A stretch of DNA of 64,000 bases from Hydrogenophaga sp. (GCA_016790705.1 JAEUOT010000032.1:1-64000); one strand, 5' to 3'. Positions 45,742 to 54,765 are shown, counted from the first letter of the stretch. Notes: generated by a model from the letters alone, not told the origin. Translations and numbers: made by a program.

Positions 45742-46092
45742 TCAGTCGTCGTCTTTCTCGTCACCGGCATCGTGTTTGTCGAGCTGATTCGACAACACTT
45801 TGCCGGTGGCGGCATCGATCTTGACATCAAACACCTTCTGGTCAGCGGCGGCCACCTCGACCTCGAAAAAGGTCGATCCCTTCTCGCTGTCGAGTTCGGC
45901 CTTGCTCGCCTTGCCGCCGGGGTGTTGCTGCAGTGCGGTCGTGATGGCCTGTTCCAGCGTGATCTGCGCCTTGGCCAGATCGACGACAGCGTCGTTGGTG
46001 CCAGCGGCCGTTTGGTTAGCGTAGGTCAGGCCGCCAGCGGTGGCGATGCCAGCAGCGACGATGAGCATGGACAGGGTCTTGGAGCGGTTCAT
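45742..46092 (-). CDS. PepSY-domain periplasmic protein
   Basis: The protein has 116 residues with a signal peptide (TLSMLIVAAGIATAGGLTYA). One PepSY domain has ITLEQAITTALQQHPGGKASKAELDSE and VFDVKIDAATGKVLSNQLDK, ending in an acidic tail. PepSY proteins next to two-component systems are thought to modulate the sensor kinase or metal binding. It is the first gene of the leftward PepSY-regulator-kinase-DedA operon. Confidence 0.9.
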   Translation of the reverse strand: MNRSKTLSMLIVAAGIATAGGLTYANQTAAGTNDAVVDLAKAQITLEQAITTALQQHPGGKASKAELDSEKGSTFFEVEVAAADQKVFDVKIDAATGKVLSNQLDKHDAGDEKDDD

Positions 46093-46245
46093 GATGATTT
46101 CCTTTCGTTGGATTCGTCGCAGCGAAATGACTGGCGACGGGAGGAATCATGGGTGCGCCGATATAGCTCTGTCTTAGCAGCGGCCGCTGAACAAAAGCTT
46201 CAAGATGGCGCCCGGTCCGTTTGGCCCTGGTTGGCACGGGCCTGT

Positions 46246-46518
46246 TCAGTCCAGCGCCCGGCCCTCGCCCGCTTCCTCCACCGTCTGCCCGTCGCGGATG
46301 TGGTAGGTCCGTTTGAAGCTGGGGATGATCTTTTCGTCGTGCGTCACCACGATGATCGTGGTCTGGGCCTGCTGCGCCATCTGGTTAAGCAGGCGCATCA
46401 CGCGCAGCGCGCGCTGGCTGTCCAGCGGAGCCGTGGGTTCGTCAGCCAGGATCACCGGCGGCCGGTTCGCCAGCGCACGCGCGATGCATACGCGCTGCTG
46501 TTCGCCGCACGAGAGTTG
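46246..46518 (-). pseudogene. ABC-transporter ATPase fragment (LolD/MacB type), broken
   Basis: The frame reads LSCGEQQRVCIARALANRPP and VILADEPTAPLDSQ, then VVTHDEKI. These are the signature motif, Walker B and His switch of an ABC ATPase. A stop codon lies in frame at 46519-46521. Just upstream, the sequence continues in another frame (LELFTVLDVQHRPRQNLS, up to about 46590), so a frameshift separates the halves. Walker A is missing. It is the 3' remnant of a lipoprotein- or peptide-export ATPase gene. Confidence 0.85.
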
Positions 46519-46679
46519 CTAAGGTTCTGCCGGGGGCGGTGCTGCACGTCCAGCACGGTGAACAGCTCCAGTGCGTGCGCGTGCCGGCCCGTTGACTTGG
46601 CCGGCCAGCACCTCGCCGGGGCGCGAGCGCAGCTCGGCTCCCCGGCCAAAACGGTGGTGCCAGACTCGGCGTCGCTGCT

Positions 46680-46905
46680 GGCCACCGTGGTGGCCGTCAC
46701 CGCACCGGCTGACCTGCGCGGCACGGCCCTCGACTTCTTCAACTTGGTCAGCGGGGTGGCGATGCTGGCCGCCAGCGTTGTGGCCGGCCTGTTGTGGGAC
46801 CTGATGGGTGCGGCCTTCACGTTCGACGCCGGCGCGGCGTTCAGCGCGCTGGCGCTGGCCGGAATGCTGCTCAGGCCGCGCCCATCGGTCAGCGGTCCTG
46901 CCTGA
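46680..46905 (+). pseudogene. MFS transporter 3' fragment
   Basis: The plus strand reads LLATVVAVTAPADLRGTALDFF, then NLVSGVAMLAASVVAGLLWD and a last helix, ending with PRPSVSGPA. This is the C-terminal two helices of a major facilitator transporter, without a start or the other ten helices. It lies beside the broken ABC gene on the opposite strand, so deletions joined two different gene ends here. Confidence 0.82.
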
Positions 46906-46918
46906 GCGCTTCCACTTG

Positions 46919-47548
46919 TTATTGGGCCCGCTTGATGTCCTGGTACTGCCCACCCGTGCGCAGCACCAGGGTCACATCGGCAGTTCCCCGGTTGCGGAAG
47001 AACCAGCCATGGTTGCCCGTGAAGGCTGCCACCAGTTCACCTTCGTCCGACGGAACGCCACGCCCCTTCTCGTAGCTGATGGAGCGGCCCAGGCCGTCGC
47101 CGTGAGTGTCGAAGTTGACCACCCCGCCCTGGACGGTCCAGGCAAACCGGGCCTTTTCGCCTTCCTTCATCCGCATCTTGATTTCGATGCCTTCACCCGG
47201 CTTGAGGGTGTAGCTGGCCTCGTCGCGCCAGTTCATATCACCTGCCGAAGCAGGTGTGTTGCCCGTTGCAGCCGGCGCTGGCGCCGTGGTGGGCGTGGCC
47301 ATGTTGGCGTTGGCCTGTGCGGTGGCTGCTGTGTCTTCAGCGGCTTCCTTGGCGAGGCTTGCCTTGATTTCGCCCATGGACGTCAGGCCGAGGACTCGGC
47401 CGATGCCTGTGGGATCGATCGCATATTCCGCCGGCAACACCACGGTGACCAGCAGCACCAGGGCGGAAACCGCGGCTATCAGGGTGGAGCGGATGAGTTG
47501 TGCCGACGTGGGCAGTTGAGCCCGGGTGGGCAAATCGTTGTTGTACAT
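46919..47548 (-). CDS. Membrane-anchored protein of unknown function, HupE partner
   Basis: The protein has 209 residues: one N-terminal helix (LIRSTLIAAVSALVLLVTVVL), a Thr/Ala/Pro linker and a beta-rich periplasmic domain (SYTLKPGEGIEIKMRMKEGEKARFAWTVQGG, VNFDTHGDG, GNHGWFFRNRG). To my knowledge such transmembrane anchor proteins accompany HupE/UreJ-type genes. It may help bind or deliver metal outside the membrane. It is the last gene of the operon 48780-46919. Confidence 0.8.
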   Translation of the reverse strand: MYNNDLPTRAQLPTSAQLIRSTLIAAVSALVLLVTVVLPAEYAIDPTGIGRVLGLTSMGEIKASLAKEAAEDTAATAQANANMATPTTAPAPAATGNTPASAGDMNWRDEASYTLKPGEGIEIKMRMKEGEKARFAWTVQGGVVNFDTHGDGLGRSISYEKGRGVPSDEGELVAAFTGNHGWFFRNRGTADVTLVLRTGGQYQDIKRAQ

Positions 47549-47580
47549 GGGAAAGACTCTTGGGGATTCGAGGATGGGGG

Positions 47581-48315
47581 TCAGGATACGAAGTAGCCGG
47601 TCAGTTGCATGCCCACCAGGATGAACCCGGCGGACATCATGGCCACGTTGGCGCTGTAGGCGTGGCGAGCAAAGCCGGCGGTGCGGCGCCAGTAGCTCAT
47701 GCCGATGAGGATCACCGCCAGAGCCAGCAACTGCCCGATTTCCACGCCGACGTTGAAGGCCAGCAAGTTGGGCACCAGGCCATCGGGCGAAATCTCGTAC
47801 TCTTGGATCTTGGTGGCCAGGCCAAAGCCGTGGATGAGGCCGAAGATCAGGGTGGCCACCTTGGTGTTGGGCTGCACCCCGAACCAGCGCTGGAAGGCGC
47901 CCAGGTTGTCCAGCGCCTTGTAGACCACCGAGAACCCGATCACGGCATCGATCAGGTAGCTGTTGATCCCGATGTTGTAGTAAACCCCCAGCACCATCGT
48001 GGTCGAGTGCCCGATGGCAAAGAGGCTGACGTACACCGCGATGTGCTGCAGCCTGTAGAGGAAGAAGATGACCCCGAACAGGAACAGGATGTGGTCGTAG
48101 CCGGTCATCATGTGCTTGGCGCCCAGGTAGGTGAAGGGCAGATGATGCACCCCGGAAATTTCCTGGATGTATCCCTTATCACCCTGGGTCACGGCATGGG
48201 CAAAGACCTCGGCAGAGGTGAACAGTAGAAGCGCCACCACCAGCAAGGTGGTCATGGCGGAGCCCGGACGCGCCCATGGCGCGGCCTGAAGCCGGTCGAA
48301 ACGAAGGCTGAGCAT
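47581..48315 (-). CDS. hupE: HupE/UreJ-family nickel/cobalt permease-like protein
   Basis: The protein has 244 residues with a signal-like start and about six helices. The motif FAHAVTQGDKGYIQEISGVHHLP and GAKHMMTGYDHILFLFGVIFFL carries the His/Asp metal residues of the HupE/UreJ family; further SLFAIGHSTTMVLG and FGLIHGFGLATK. HupE and UreJ are nickel permeases in hydrogenase and urease clusters, but neither enzyme is encoded here. It is encoded in a unit divergent from the CsoR/RcnR-type regulator. Confidence 0.87.
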   Translation of the reverse strand: MLSLRFDRLQAAPWARPGSAMTTLLVVALLLFTSAEVFAHAVTQGDKGYIQEISGVHHLPFTYLGAKHMMTGYDHILFLFGVIFFLYRLQHIAVYVSLFAIGHSTTMVLGVYYNIGINSYLIDAVIGFSVVYKALDNLGAFQRWFGVQPNTKVATLIFGLIHGFGLATKIQEYEISPDGLVPNLLAFNVGVEIGQLLALAVILIGMSYWRRTAGFARHAYSANVAMMSAGFILVGMQLTGYFVS

Positions 48316-48387
48316 GAAAACTCCGTGGAAGAAAGAGAAACGTCTCGGGCGGCCACCGCCGCCCGAACCCGCAGGAACCAGACGCTG

Positions 48388-48780
48388 TCAGGTGCGCGGG
48401 GGACGTTCTAGGCCATCAAGCGATGGCCAGGGACCGGCGTCCGCAGGGCGCTGGCGCCAGAACCCGCCGGCCACGCCGGAACCGGGCAGACCCAGCGGCA
48501 AGGCATGAGCACTGTCGTGGGAATGATCGGTCGCGTGGTGCGCATGGCTGTCCACGGGCGCCGGGGCTTCATCGCCGTGGCTGTGCCTTTGCCCATCGTC
48601 CGGACTTGACAGTTGGCTGTGATCGGGCACCGCCATGGCGGCCGATCCGTGGGATCTGGCCAACCCCCAGGGCGTGATCAACGCCCCCAGCAAAAGGACC
48701 AGAGCGATCCCGACAACTGCCAGGCGACCAACCGCCCACCAGGCGGAAAAAGGGTCTTGCGGGCGATGGGCGTGGATCAT
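48388..48780 (-). CDS. His-rich membrane-anchored protein
   Basis: The protein has 130 residues. One helix (LAVVGIALVLLLGALITPWGL) is followed by a His-rich segment (RHSHGDEAPAP, DSHAHHATDHSHDSAHA), which suggests metal binding in the periplasm. No known family is recognised. It is the first gene of the leftward HupE operon and is divergent from the metal regulator, so it is probably controlled by the operator at 48811-48832. Confidence 0.75.
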   Translation of the reverse strand: MIHAHRPQDPFSAWWAVGRLAVVGIALVLLLGALITPWGLARSHGSAAMAVPDHSQLSSPDDGQRHSHGDEAPAPVDSHAHHATDHSHDSAHALPLGLPGSGVAGGFWRQRPADAGPWPSLDGLERPPRT

Positions 48781-48810
48781 CAAGACAGAGCAGGTTGGAC
48801 GCGATTTATT

Positions 48811-48832
48811 GTAACCTCTGGGGGAGGATATC
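48811..48832. promoter_or_regulatory. CsoR/RcnR-type operator with G tract
   Basis: The sequence CCTCTGGGGGAGG (48815-48827) is a G5 tract flanked by inverted CCTC/GAGG, inside a short AT-rich divergent gap. This matches the layout of RcnR/DmeR sites (A/T-rich arms around a G tract). It lies between the HupE operon and the regulator-exporter genes, so one site could silence both until metal binds. Confidence 0.65.
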
Positions 48833-48855
48833 CTGCATTGAACAAGGTCATCACC

Positions 48856-49125
48856 ATGCACACCCACGAGACCCACCCCGCCGTCATCAAACGCCTTCGC
48901 CGCGCCGGAGGACACCTGAGCAGCGTCGTGCGGATGCTCGAAGAAGGCCAGCCATGTCTTGCGGTGGTGCAGCAGTTGCAGGCCGTTGAAAAAGCCATCA
49001 CCCAGGCGAAGAAAACCTTGATTCAGGATCACCTGGACCACTGCCTGAGTCACATGGTGGATGCCCAGGGCCAGGCGCAGCCCGACTCCCTGGACGAGTT
49101 CCGCCAGATCACCAAGTACCTATGA
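48856..49125 (+). CDS. CsoR/RcnR-family metal-responsive repressor
   Basis: The protein has 89 residues. The family core RLRRAGGHLSSVVRMLEEGQPCLAVVQQLQAVEKAI carries the conserved Cys, and LDHCLSHMVD the following His/Cys. The His-rich start (MHTHETHP) and these residues resemble RcnR/DmeR (nickel/cobalt) rather than the copper repressor CsoR. It shares a 4-base overlap with the DMT exporter gene. The operator just upstream suggests autoregulation and control of the divergent HupE operon. Confidence 0.9.
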   Translation: MHTHETHPAVIKRLRRAGGHLSSVVRMLEEGQPCLAVVQQLQAVEKAITQAKKTLIQDHLDHCLSHMVDAQGQAQPDSLDEFRQITKYL

Positions 49126-50165
49126 ACGCGAGCGTCGGTTTTGCGCTGGGGGCGGCGGCCCTGTTCGGCCTGAGCACGCCCCTGGCCAAGCTCCTGCTGG
49201 GCTCGGTGTCGCCGGTGCTGCTGGGCGGCCTGCTGTACCTGGGCAGTGGCCTGGGCCTGATAGCCGCCCGCCTGTGGCGCGACAAGGGTTGGCAGGCATC
49301 GGGGCTGAAGCCCGGCGAGTGGCCCTGGCTCGCTGGCGCCATTGGCTTTGGCGGTGTTCTGGGGCCTGTGGCTCTGATGTTGGGACTGCAACACATCGCT
49401 GGGTCCACCGCCTCCCTGCTGCTCAATCTGGAAGGTGTGCTCACCGCCGTGCTGGCCTGGGTGGTCTTCAGGGAGAACGCGGACCGCCGGGTGGTGGCCG
49501 GCATGCTAGCCATCGTGGCAGGCGGTGTGGTGCTGTCCTGGCCGACGGGATCCTCCAACGGGACAGGTCTGGATTGGGGCGCCGGGTTGATCGTGCTGGC
49601 CTGCCTGTGCTGGGCCATCGACAACAACCTCACCCGCAAGGTGTCCGCTTCAGATGCACTTTTCATCGCGGGCAGCAAGGGGCTGGTCGCCGGCTGCGTG
49701 AACGTGTCCATCGCCATGACCGTTGGCGAGGCCTGGCCCGCGTGGCCCACCGCGCTGGGTGCCATGGTGGTAGGTCTGCTGGGTTATGGGATCAGTCTGG
49801 TGCTGTTCGTGCTGGCGCTTCGCGGCCTGGGCACTGCCCGCACCGGGGCCTACTTCTCGGTGGCGCCGTTCATGGGCGCCTTGGTATCTTTGTTGTTGCT
49901 GGGCGAATCGGTGGGGCCTGGCTTCTGGATCGCCTGCGGCTTGATGGCTTTAGGGGTCTGGCTGCATCTGACCGAGCGGCACGAGCACGAACACACGCAC
50001 GAGCCCATGGATCACAGCCATGCCCATGACCATGACGAGCACCACCAGCACACGCACGACTTCCAGTGGGATGGCCAGGAACCGCATGTGCACGAACACA
50101 GGCACCCAGCGATGACGCACAAGCACCCGCACTTTCCGGACATTCACCATCGTCATGTCCATTGA
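49122..50165 (+). CDS. DMT/EamA-family exporter with His-rich tail
   Basis: The protein has 347 residues, ten membrane helices and two EamA repeats. The last 70 residues are extremely His-rich (HEHEHTHEP, HAHDHDEHHQHTHD, HPHFPDIHHRHVH), a likely metal-binding cytoplasmic tail. EamA proteins normally export small molecules, but this form linked to an RcnR-type regulator is likely a nickel or cobalt exporter. No cargo specificity can be read. It starts inside the regulator gene at an ATGA overlap. Confidence 0.85.
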   Translation: MNASVGFALGAAALFGLSTPLAKLLLGSVSPVLLGGLLYLGSGLGLIAARLWRDKGWQASGLKPGEWPWLAGAIGFGGVLGPVALMLGLQHIAGSTASLLLNLEGVLTAVLAWVVFRENADRRVVAGMLAIVAGGVVLSWPTGSSNGTGLDWGAGLIVLACLCWAIDNNLTRKVSASDALFIAGSKGLVAGCVNVSIAMTVGEAWPAWPTALGAMVVGLLGYGISLVLFVLALRGLGTARTGAYFSVAPFMGALVSLLLLGESVGPGFWIACGLMALGVWLHLTERHEHEHTHEPMDHSHAHDHDEHHQHTHDFQWDGQEPHVHEHRHPAMTHKHPHFPDIHHRHVH

Positions 50166-50558
50166 TGAGTCTTTCGTGCCCCTGAAGCGTAGCAAGGGCT
50201 GCTATCGACGCATGAGCGAACCTTGCGCAGCATTTGCTCTGCGAATCGCGTGTGGGCTGAACAGCAGCATTGGCACAACCACGGCGCAAGTCGGATGATT
50301 GATGCTTGCCTGCTCAAGGGCCGCTAACTAGCCCTTACCTGCCGTTGGATTTGCCCCCTTCGATTGACCGCTCCCAGCCTTTTCGCGACATTGGCGCCTG
50401 GAAGGCTGGTGTGCACCGATAACTGTCCGCTGGCGGGTGACACCTGAAGCATACCAGCGGTGCTATGCCTGTGGGGATCGGCGACAGGGCGCGACGGTGA
50501 GTACCCCGTCGCGAGCCCGTTCACTTGACCTGCAAACCGGCTTTCAGGTCTTCATTCG
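50166..50558. other. Intergenic region between convergent exporter and beta-lactamase genes
   Basis: No supported gene is seen in 393 bases. A hairpin GCGACGG/CCGTCGC at 50491-50512 lies about 45 bases past the beta-lactamase stop and could act as a weak terminator, but it has no T tract. Confidence 0.45.
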
Positions 50559-51467
50559 CTAGGCTGTCTCCTGCAGCCAGCGGGCCACCAGTTGCCCCAC
50601 TTCGGCAATCGCTTCATCCCGTTGCGCCATGGGGGCGGCGGGGGTTTCCAGGTAGGCCACCACGACAACCGGTGTACCCATCGGCGGGCGTACAAACCCC
50701 ACATCATTGGCACCCACGCGAGATGCGGTGCCGGTCTTTTCGCCGACTTGCCATCCCGAGGGGAATCCCGCACGCAAGCGGCGGGCGCCCGTGGTGTTGG
50801 CCAACAGCCAGTCCTGCAGTTGCCGACGTGAGGTTTCAGACAGGACGTCACCGAACAACAGTCGAGCCAGCGTGGTGCCCATGGCTCGCGGGGTGGTGGT
50901 GTCCAGCGCTTGGGTTGGGTCCGGCTCATTGAGGTCGGGCTCCAGGCGGTCATGGCGGGTGACCGCGTCGCCCAGACTGCGGACAAACCGCGTCAACGCG
51001 GGCGGTCCGTCGTAGCTGCGTTGCATCAGGTTGACCGCTACGTTGTCGCTGGTGGTGACGGTGGCGTGGCACAGCTCGGCCAGCGTGAGCCCGGGGCCAC
51101 CTACGTGCTTCTCGGTAACGGGCGCATAGGGAATCAAATCGGCCGTGGTGACCGGAATGCGGCGTTCCAGGTGATCTTCGCCCCTGTCGTGGCGGGCCAA
51201 CACGTAGGCGGCGGACAGGGTCTTGAAAGAGCTGAGCATCAGGAAGCGCTCATCGCTGCGGTAGCCCAGGGAGCGTTCGCCCGAGGCATCCACCAGTTGC
51301 ACACCCAGTCGCCCCTGAGCACGGCGTTCGAGCGCCTTGAGCGCCTGGAGGGTGGGCGCCCAGCGCGCCTCGGTCCAAAGATTTGTTTTGGCTGATTGCC
51401 CCCAAGCCCAGCCCGGAGTCACACAAAGCAGGGCGGCGGCAGCGCCGAAATGGCGTCTCGAAGTCAC
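50559..51467 (-). CDS. Class A serine beta-lactamase
   Basis: The protein has 302 residues. The export signal starts MTSRRHFGAAAALLC. All class A motifs are present: SSFK (Ser79 in this numbering, position 70 of the standard scheme), SDN in ATVTTSDNVAVNL, EPDLN in RLEPDLNEPDP, and KTG in GEKTGTASR. It hydrolyses penicillins and perhaps cephalosporins; the spectrum cannot be read by eye. I chose a GTG at 51467, preceded by GGAG with 6-base spacing; the ATG at 51479 is the alternative. It faces a LysR gene, the arrangement of inducible AmpR-controlled enzymes. Confidence 0.95.
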   Translation of the reverse strand: MTSRRHFGAAAALLCVTPGWAWGQSAKTNLWTEARWAPTLQALKALERRAQGRLGVQLVDASGERSLGYRSDERFLMLSSFKTLSAAYVLARHDRGEDHLERRIPVTTADLIPYAPVTEKHVGGPGLTLAELCHATVTTSDNVAVNLMQRSYDGPPALTRFVRSLGDAVTRHDRLEPDLNEPDPTQALDTTTPRAMGTTLARLLFGDVLSETSRRQLQDWLLANTTGARRLRAGFPSGWQVGEKTGTASRVGANDVGFVRPPMGTPVVVVAYLETPAAPMAQRDEAIAEVGQLVARWLQETA

Positions 51468-51569
51468 GTGATTCTCCATAGGTAAAGGGGTCTGCATGGT
51501 AGGCCCGGTTTCCCAAGGTGGCAAACGGGAATAATCAAGGCGAGACCCAAGAAAAACTGATGTCAAACT

Positions 51570-52439
51570 ATGGATCTGCCACTCAACGCTTTGCGCGCTT
51601 TCCAGGTGTCTGCACGCCACCTGAGCTTCACCCAAGCCGCTGCTGAACTGCACCTGACGCAGGCCGCCGTGAGCCAGCATGTCAAGAATCTGGAGCGCCG
51701 GCTCGGTGTGCAGCTGTTCCGCCGCGTGCCGCGTGGGCTGGTCCTGACCGATGAAGGCCTTGCACTGGTGCCGGTGATGACGGAGTCATTTGAGCGCATG
51801 GCCCATGCCCTGGACGGCATGGAAGGCCGGGGCAAGGCGCCACGGCAGGTGCTGTCCGTGGGCGTGGTGGGGACGTTTGCCGTGGGTTGGTTGCTGCCGC
51901 GTCTTCGCGACTTCCAGGCCTTGCATCCCGTCGTGGACTTGCGGCTGTACTCCAACAACAACCGGGTCGATCTTGCGGCTGAAGGGCTGGACTGCGCGAT
52001 TCGCTTTGGTGATGGTCACTGGCATGGCATCCGCGCCCAGGCCTTGTTGAGCGCGCCCCTGTCGCCCGTGTGTGCGCCTGCCGTCGCGGCGCGGTTGCGA
52101 CAGCCCAGCGACCTGCTACGCGAGCCGCTGTTGCGCTCGTATCGAGACGAGGAATGGCCGCATTGGTTTCAGGCTGCGGGCCTCACGACACCCCGTTTGG
52201 AGGGTTCGCGTTTCGACTCATCACTGGTGCTGGCAGATGCGGCGGCACAGGGCGCAGGCATCGCGCTGTTGCCAACCCGCCTGTTCGAGCGCGAGTTCGT
52301 GAGCGGTCGCCTGACGCGTCCATTCCCGCTGCAGGTGGAAACCGGTCGCTACTGGCTGGCGACGCTGGCCAGCCGGCGAACCAGTGCTGCACTCGACGCG
52401 TTCAGCGCATGGTTAATACGGGCACTGGTTCAGACCTGA
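51570..52439 (+). CDS. LysR-family regulator (AmpR/GcvA-like)
   Basis: The protein has 289 residues. The N-terminal helix-turn-helix is LSFTQAAAELHLTQAAVSQHVKNLERRLGVQLFRRVPRG, then the LysR effector domain (VVGTFAVGWLLPRLRDFQALHPVVDLRL and LSPVCAPAVAARL). It is divergent from the beta-lactamase gene, with 102 bases between the starts, so it likely activates that gene in response to cell-wall fragments, like AmpR. This is inferred from context. Confidence 0.9.
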   Translation: MDLPLNALRAFQVSARHLSFTQAAAELHLTQAAVSQHVKNLERRLGVQLFRRVPRGLVLTDEGLALVPVMTESFERMAHALDGMEGRGKAPRQVLSVGVVGTFAVGWLLPRLRDFQALHPVVDLRLYSNNNRVDLAAEGLDCAIRFGDGHWHGIRAQALLSAPLSPVCAPAVAARLRQPSDLLREPLLRSYRDEEWPHWFQAAGLTTPRLEGSRFDSSLVLADAAAQGAGIALLPTRLFEREFVSGRLTRPFPLQVETGRYWLATLASRRTSAALDAFSAWLIRALVQT

Positions 52440-52679
52440 AGGCGAGCGCATTGCGCAGACGGGATAAGAGCGGCACTGCGTCCGAGCCCGCTGGCAATCT
52501 GCGACGCCACTGATGGCGGCTCGTCGTATGGTCAGTTCAGCCGAACGTCCGCAACCAGCCTGAGGACTAAACCGCTCGCGCGGTAGTCTCCGAGCCTGGA
52601 TGGTTGGTTGACGGCGTGGGCACACGCGCCGATGTTGTGAGCCGAGGCAATTGGCCTCGTTCACGACAGGAGCACCATC

Positions 52680-53555
52680 ATGAACGCACCCCATCCGACG
52701 GTTTCGCCGTTGCGCCAGCGCATGCTCGAAGACATGCGGATGCGCAGGCTTGCGCCCAAGACGCAGACCGCCTACATCCGAGCCGTACGCCGGTTCACCG
52801 CGTACCTGCACCGGCCGCCGGATACCGCCACCGTCGAAGACCTGCGCAACTTCCAGCTTCACCTGGTTGACGAAGGTACCTCGCCCACTACCCTCAACGC
52901 CACGATCACCGGGCTGAAGTTCTTATGCGAGATCACCCTGGATCGTGCGGAATTGACGGCCAAGATGCAGCCCGTGCATGTGCCCCGCACATTGCCGGTG
53001 GTGCTCAGCCGCGAGGAAGTGGCTCGCCTGATTGCCGCCACTGGAAACCTCAAGCACCAGACCGCACTGTCCCTGGCCTACGGCACGGGTCTGCGCGCCA
53101 GCGAAGTCGTGTCTCTGAAGGTCAGCGACATCGACAGCCAACGCATGACGCTGCGCGTGGAACAGGGTAAGGGCAGCAAAGATCGCTACGCCATGCTCTC
53201 GCCAATATTGCTGGAGCGCCTTCGGGTCTGGTGGCGTGTAGCCCGGGCGCAAGGCAAGATGCTCGATGGTGGCTGGCTGTTCCCAGGCTTGAACCCGGTC
53301 GAACCTCTGACCACCCGGCAGCTCAACCGTGCCATTCACATGGCGGCTGACGCCGCGAACATCGACAAACGCGTGTCCATGCACACGCTGCGTCACAGCT
53401 TTGCGACACACCTGCTGGAGCAGAAGGTGGACATCCGGGTGATCCAGGTTCTGCTGGGGCACAAGAAGCTGGAGACGACAGCAATGTACGCACAGGTAGC
53501 CACCGACGTCCTGCGTGAGGTGGTCAGCCCGCTTGAGCAGCTGAGCACCGCGTAG
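52680..53555 (+). CDS. Tyrosine recombinase of the IS91 element
   Basis: The protein has 291 residues. The N-terminal core-binding domain (RLAPKTQTAYIRAVRRFTAYL) and the catalytic residues are complete: Arg in YGTGLRASEVVSLKVSDID, His-x-x-Arg in MHTLRHSFATHLLEQ, His in LLGHKKLETTAMYAQV with the Tyr nucleophile. It ends 7 bases before the transposase gene, which marks them as one unit. The ATG follows AGGAG. Confidence 0.93.
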   Translation: MNAPHPTVSPLRQRMLEDMRMRRLAPKTQTAYIRAVRRFTAYLHRPPDTATVEDLRNFQLHLVDEGTSPTTLNATITGLKFLCEITLDRAELTAKMQPVHVPRTLPVVLSREEVARLIAATGNLKHQTALSLAYGTGLRASEVVSLKVSDIDSQRMTLRVEQGKGSKDRYAMLSPILLERLRVWWRVARAQGKMLDGGWLFPGLNPVEPLTTRQLNRAIHMAADAANIDKRVSMHTLRHSFATHLLEQKVDIRVIQVLLGHKKLETTAMYAQVATDVLREVVSPLEQLSTA

Positions 53556-53562
53556 GCCCACC

Positions 53563-54765
53563 ATGGGCACCGCTGCCCTGGAGGTGGCGGACATCTTCCG
53601 CAGCCACGGGCCGGCCTGGCGGCAAGCCCAGCGCTCCCACCTGAGCCTGGGTCAGCTCAAGGTCATGACAGCTATCGAGCAGTGCCGCAGCGCGGCACTG
53701 GGGGGACATGTGCTGCGCTGTGAAGACTGCCAGCGCCTGCAGGTCGCCTACAACTCGTGCCGCAACCGGCACTGCCCCAAGTGCCAGGCCCGTGCTGCAC
53801 AGCGCTGGCTGGATGCCCGCCAGGCCGACCTGCTGCCCGTGGACTACTTCCACGTGGTCTTCACGCTGCCCGCCCCCATCAGCGAGATCGCGTACTGGAA
53901 CAAGGCCGTCGTCTACGGCCTGCTGTTTGAGGTGGCGGCTCAGACGCTGCGCACCATCGCCGCCGACCCCAAGCACCTGGGCGCGCAGATCGGCGCCACC
54001 CTGGTGCTGCACACCTGGGGTTCAGCGCTCACGCACCACCCGCACGTCCACGGCATCGTGCCCGGCGGCGGGCTCTCGCTGGACGGCCAGCGTTGGGTGG
54101 CTTGCCGACAGGGCTTCTTCCTGCCGGTGCGTGTGCTCTCGCGCCTGTTTCGGCGGCTCTTCCTGGAAGCACTCGAGCAGGAGCACCGCGCAGGGGGTTT
54201 GCAGTTCTTCTCGCAACACACCGCGCTGGCAGATCCGAAGGCCTTTGCGCGATGGCTCGCACCGCTGCGACGGTGTGAATGGGTGGTCTATGCCAAGAAG
54301 CCGTTTGCGGGGCCTCAGGCGGTGCTGGCCTACCTTTCGCGCTACACGCACCGGGTAGCGATCTCCAACTCGCGCCTGGTGGCGCACGACGAGCGTGGGG
54401 TGACGTTTCGCTGGAAGGACTACCGAGACAAGGGCCCAGCGAAGGGCAAAACACGCCACAAGACGATGACGCTCTCGCCCGAGGAGTTCATGCGCCGCTT
54501 CCTGCTGCACGTGCTGCCGAGCGGGTTCCACCGGATCCGGCACTACGGGCTGCTGGCCAACAACCATCGGCGGGAGTGCATCGAGCAGGCGCGCCAGCTG
54601 CTTGTGCCTGAGGCGCCGAGCCGACAGGCCGAGATCACCGGTGGTGGCGCTGAGCCGGTCCGGCCAACCTTCGTGTGCGTTCACTGCGGCGCGACGATGA
54701 TCATCGTCGAGACGTTCGCACGCGGGCAGCCTATTCGCACACCGCACCAGCGAGGGCCACCATGA
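53563..54765 (+). CDS. IS91-family transposase
   Basis: The protein has 400 residues. An N-terminal zinc-binding part (LRCEDCQRLQVAYNSCRNRHCPKCQ) precedes the HUH domain: HHPHVHGIVPGGG carries the metal histidines and SRYTHRVAISNSRL the Tyr, then the typical RYGLLAN-like sequence near the end. It is full length, so the element may be active. It initiates rolling-circle transposition at one IS end. Confidence 0.94.
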   Translation: MGTAALEVADIFRSHGPAWRQAQRSHLSLGQLKVMTAIEQCRSAALGGHVLRCEDCQRLQVAYNSCRNRHCPKCQARAAQRWLDARQADLLPVDYFHVVFTLPAPISEIAYWNKAVVYGLLFEVAAQTLRTIAADPKHLGAQIGATLVLHTWGSALTHHPHVHGIVPGGGLSLDGQRWVACRQGFFLPVRVLSRLFRRLFLEALEQEHRAGGLQFFSQHTALADPKAFARWLAPLRRCEWVVYAKKPFAGPQAVLAYLSRYTHRVAISNSRLVAHDERGVTFRWKDYRDKGPAKGKTRHKTMTLSPEEFMRRFLLHVLPSGFHRIRHYGLLANNHRRECIEQARQLLVPEAPSRQAEITGGGAEPVRPTFVCVHCGATMIIVETFARGQPIRTPHQRGPP

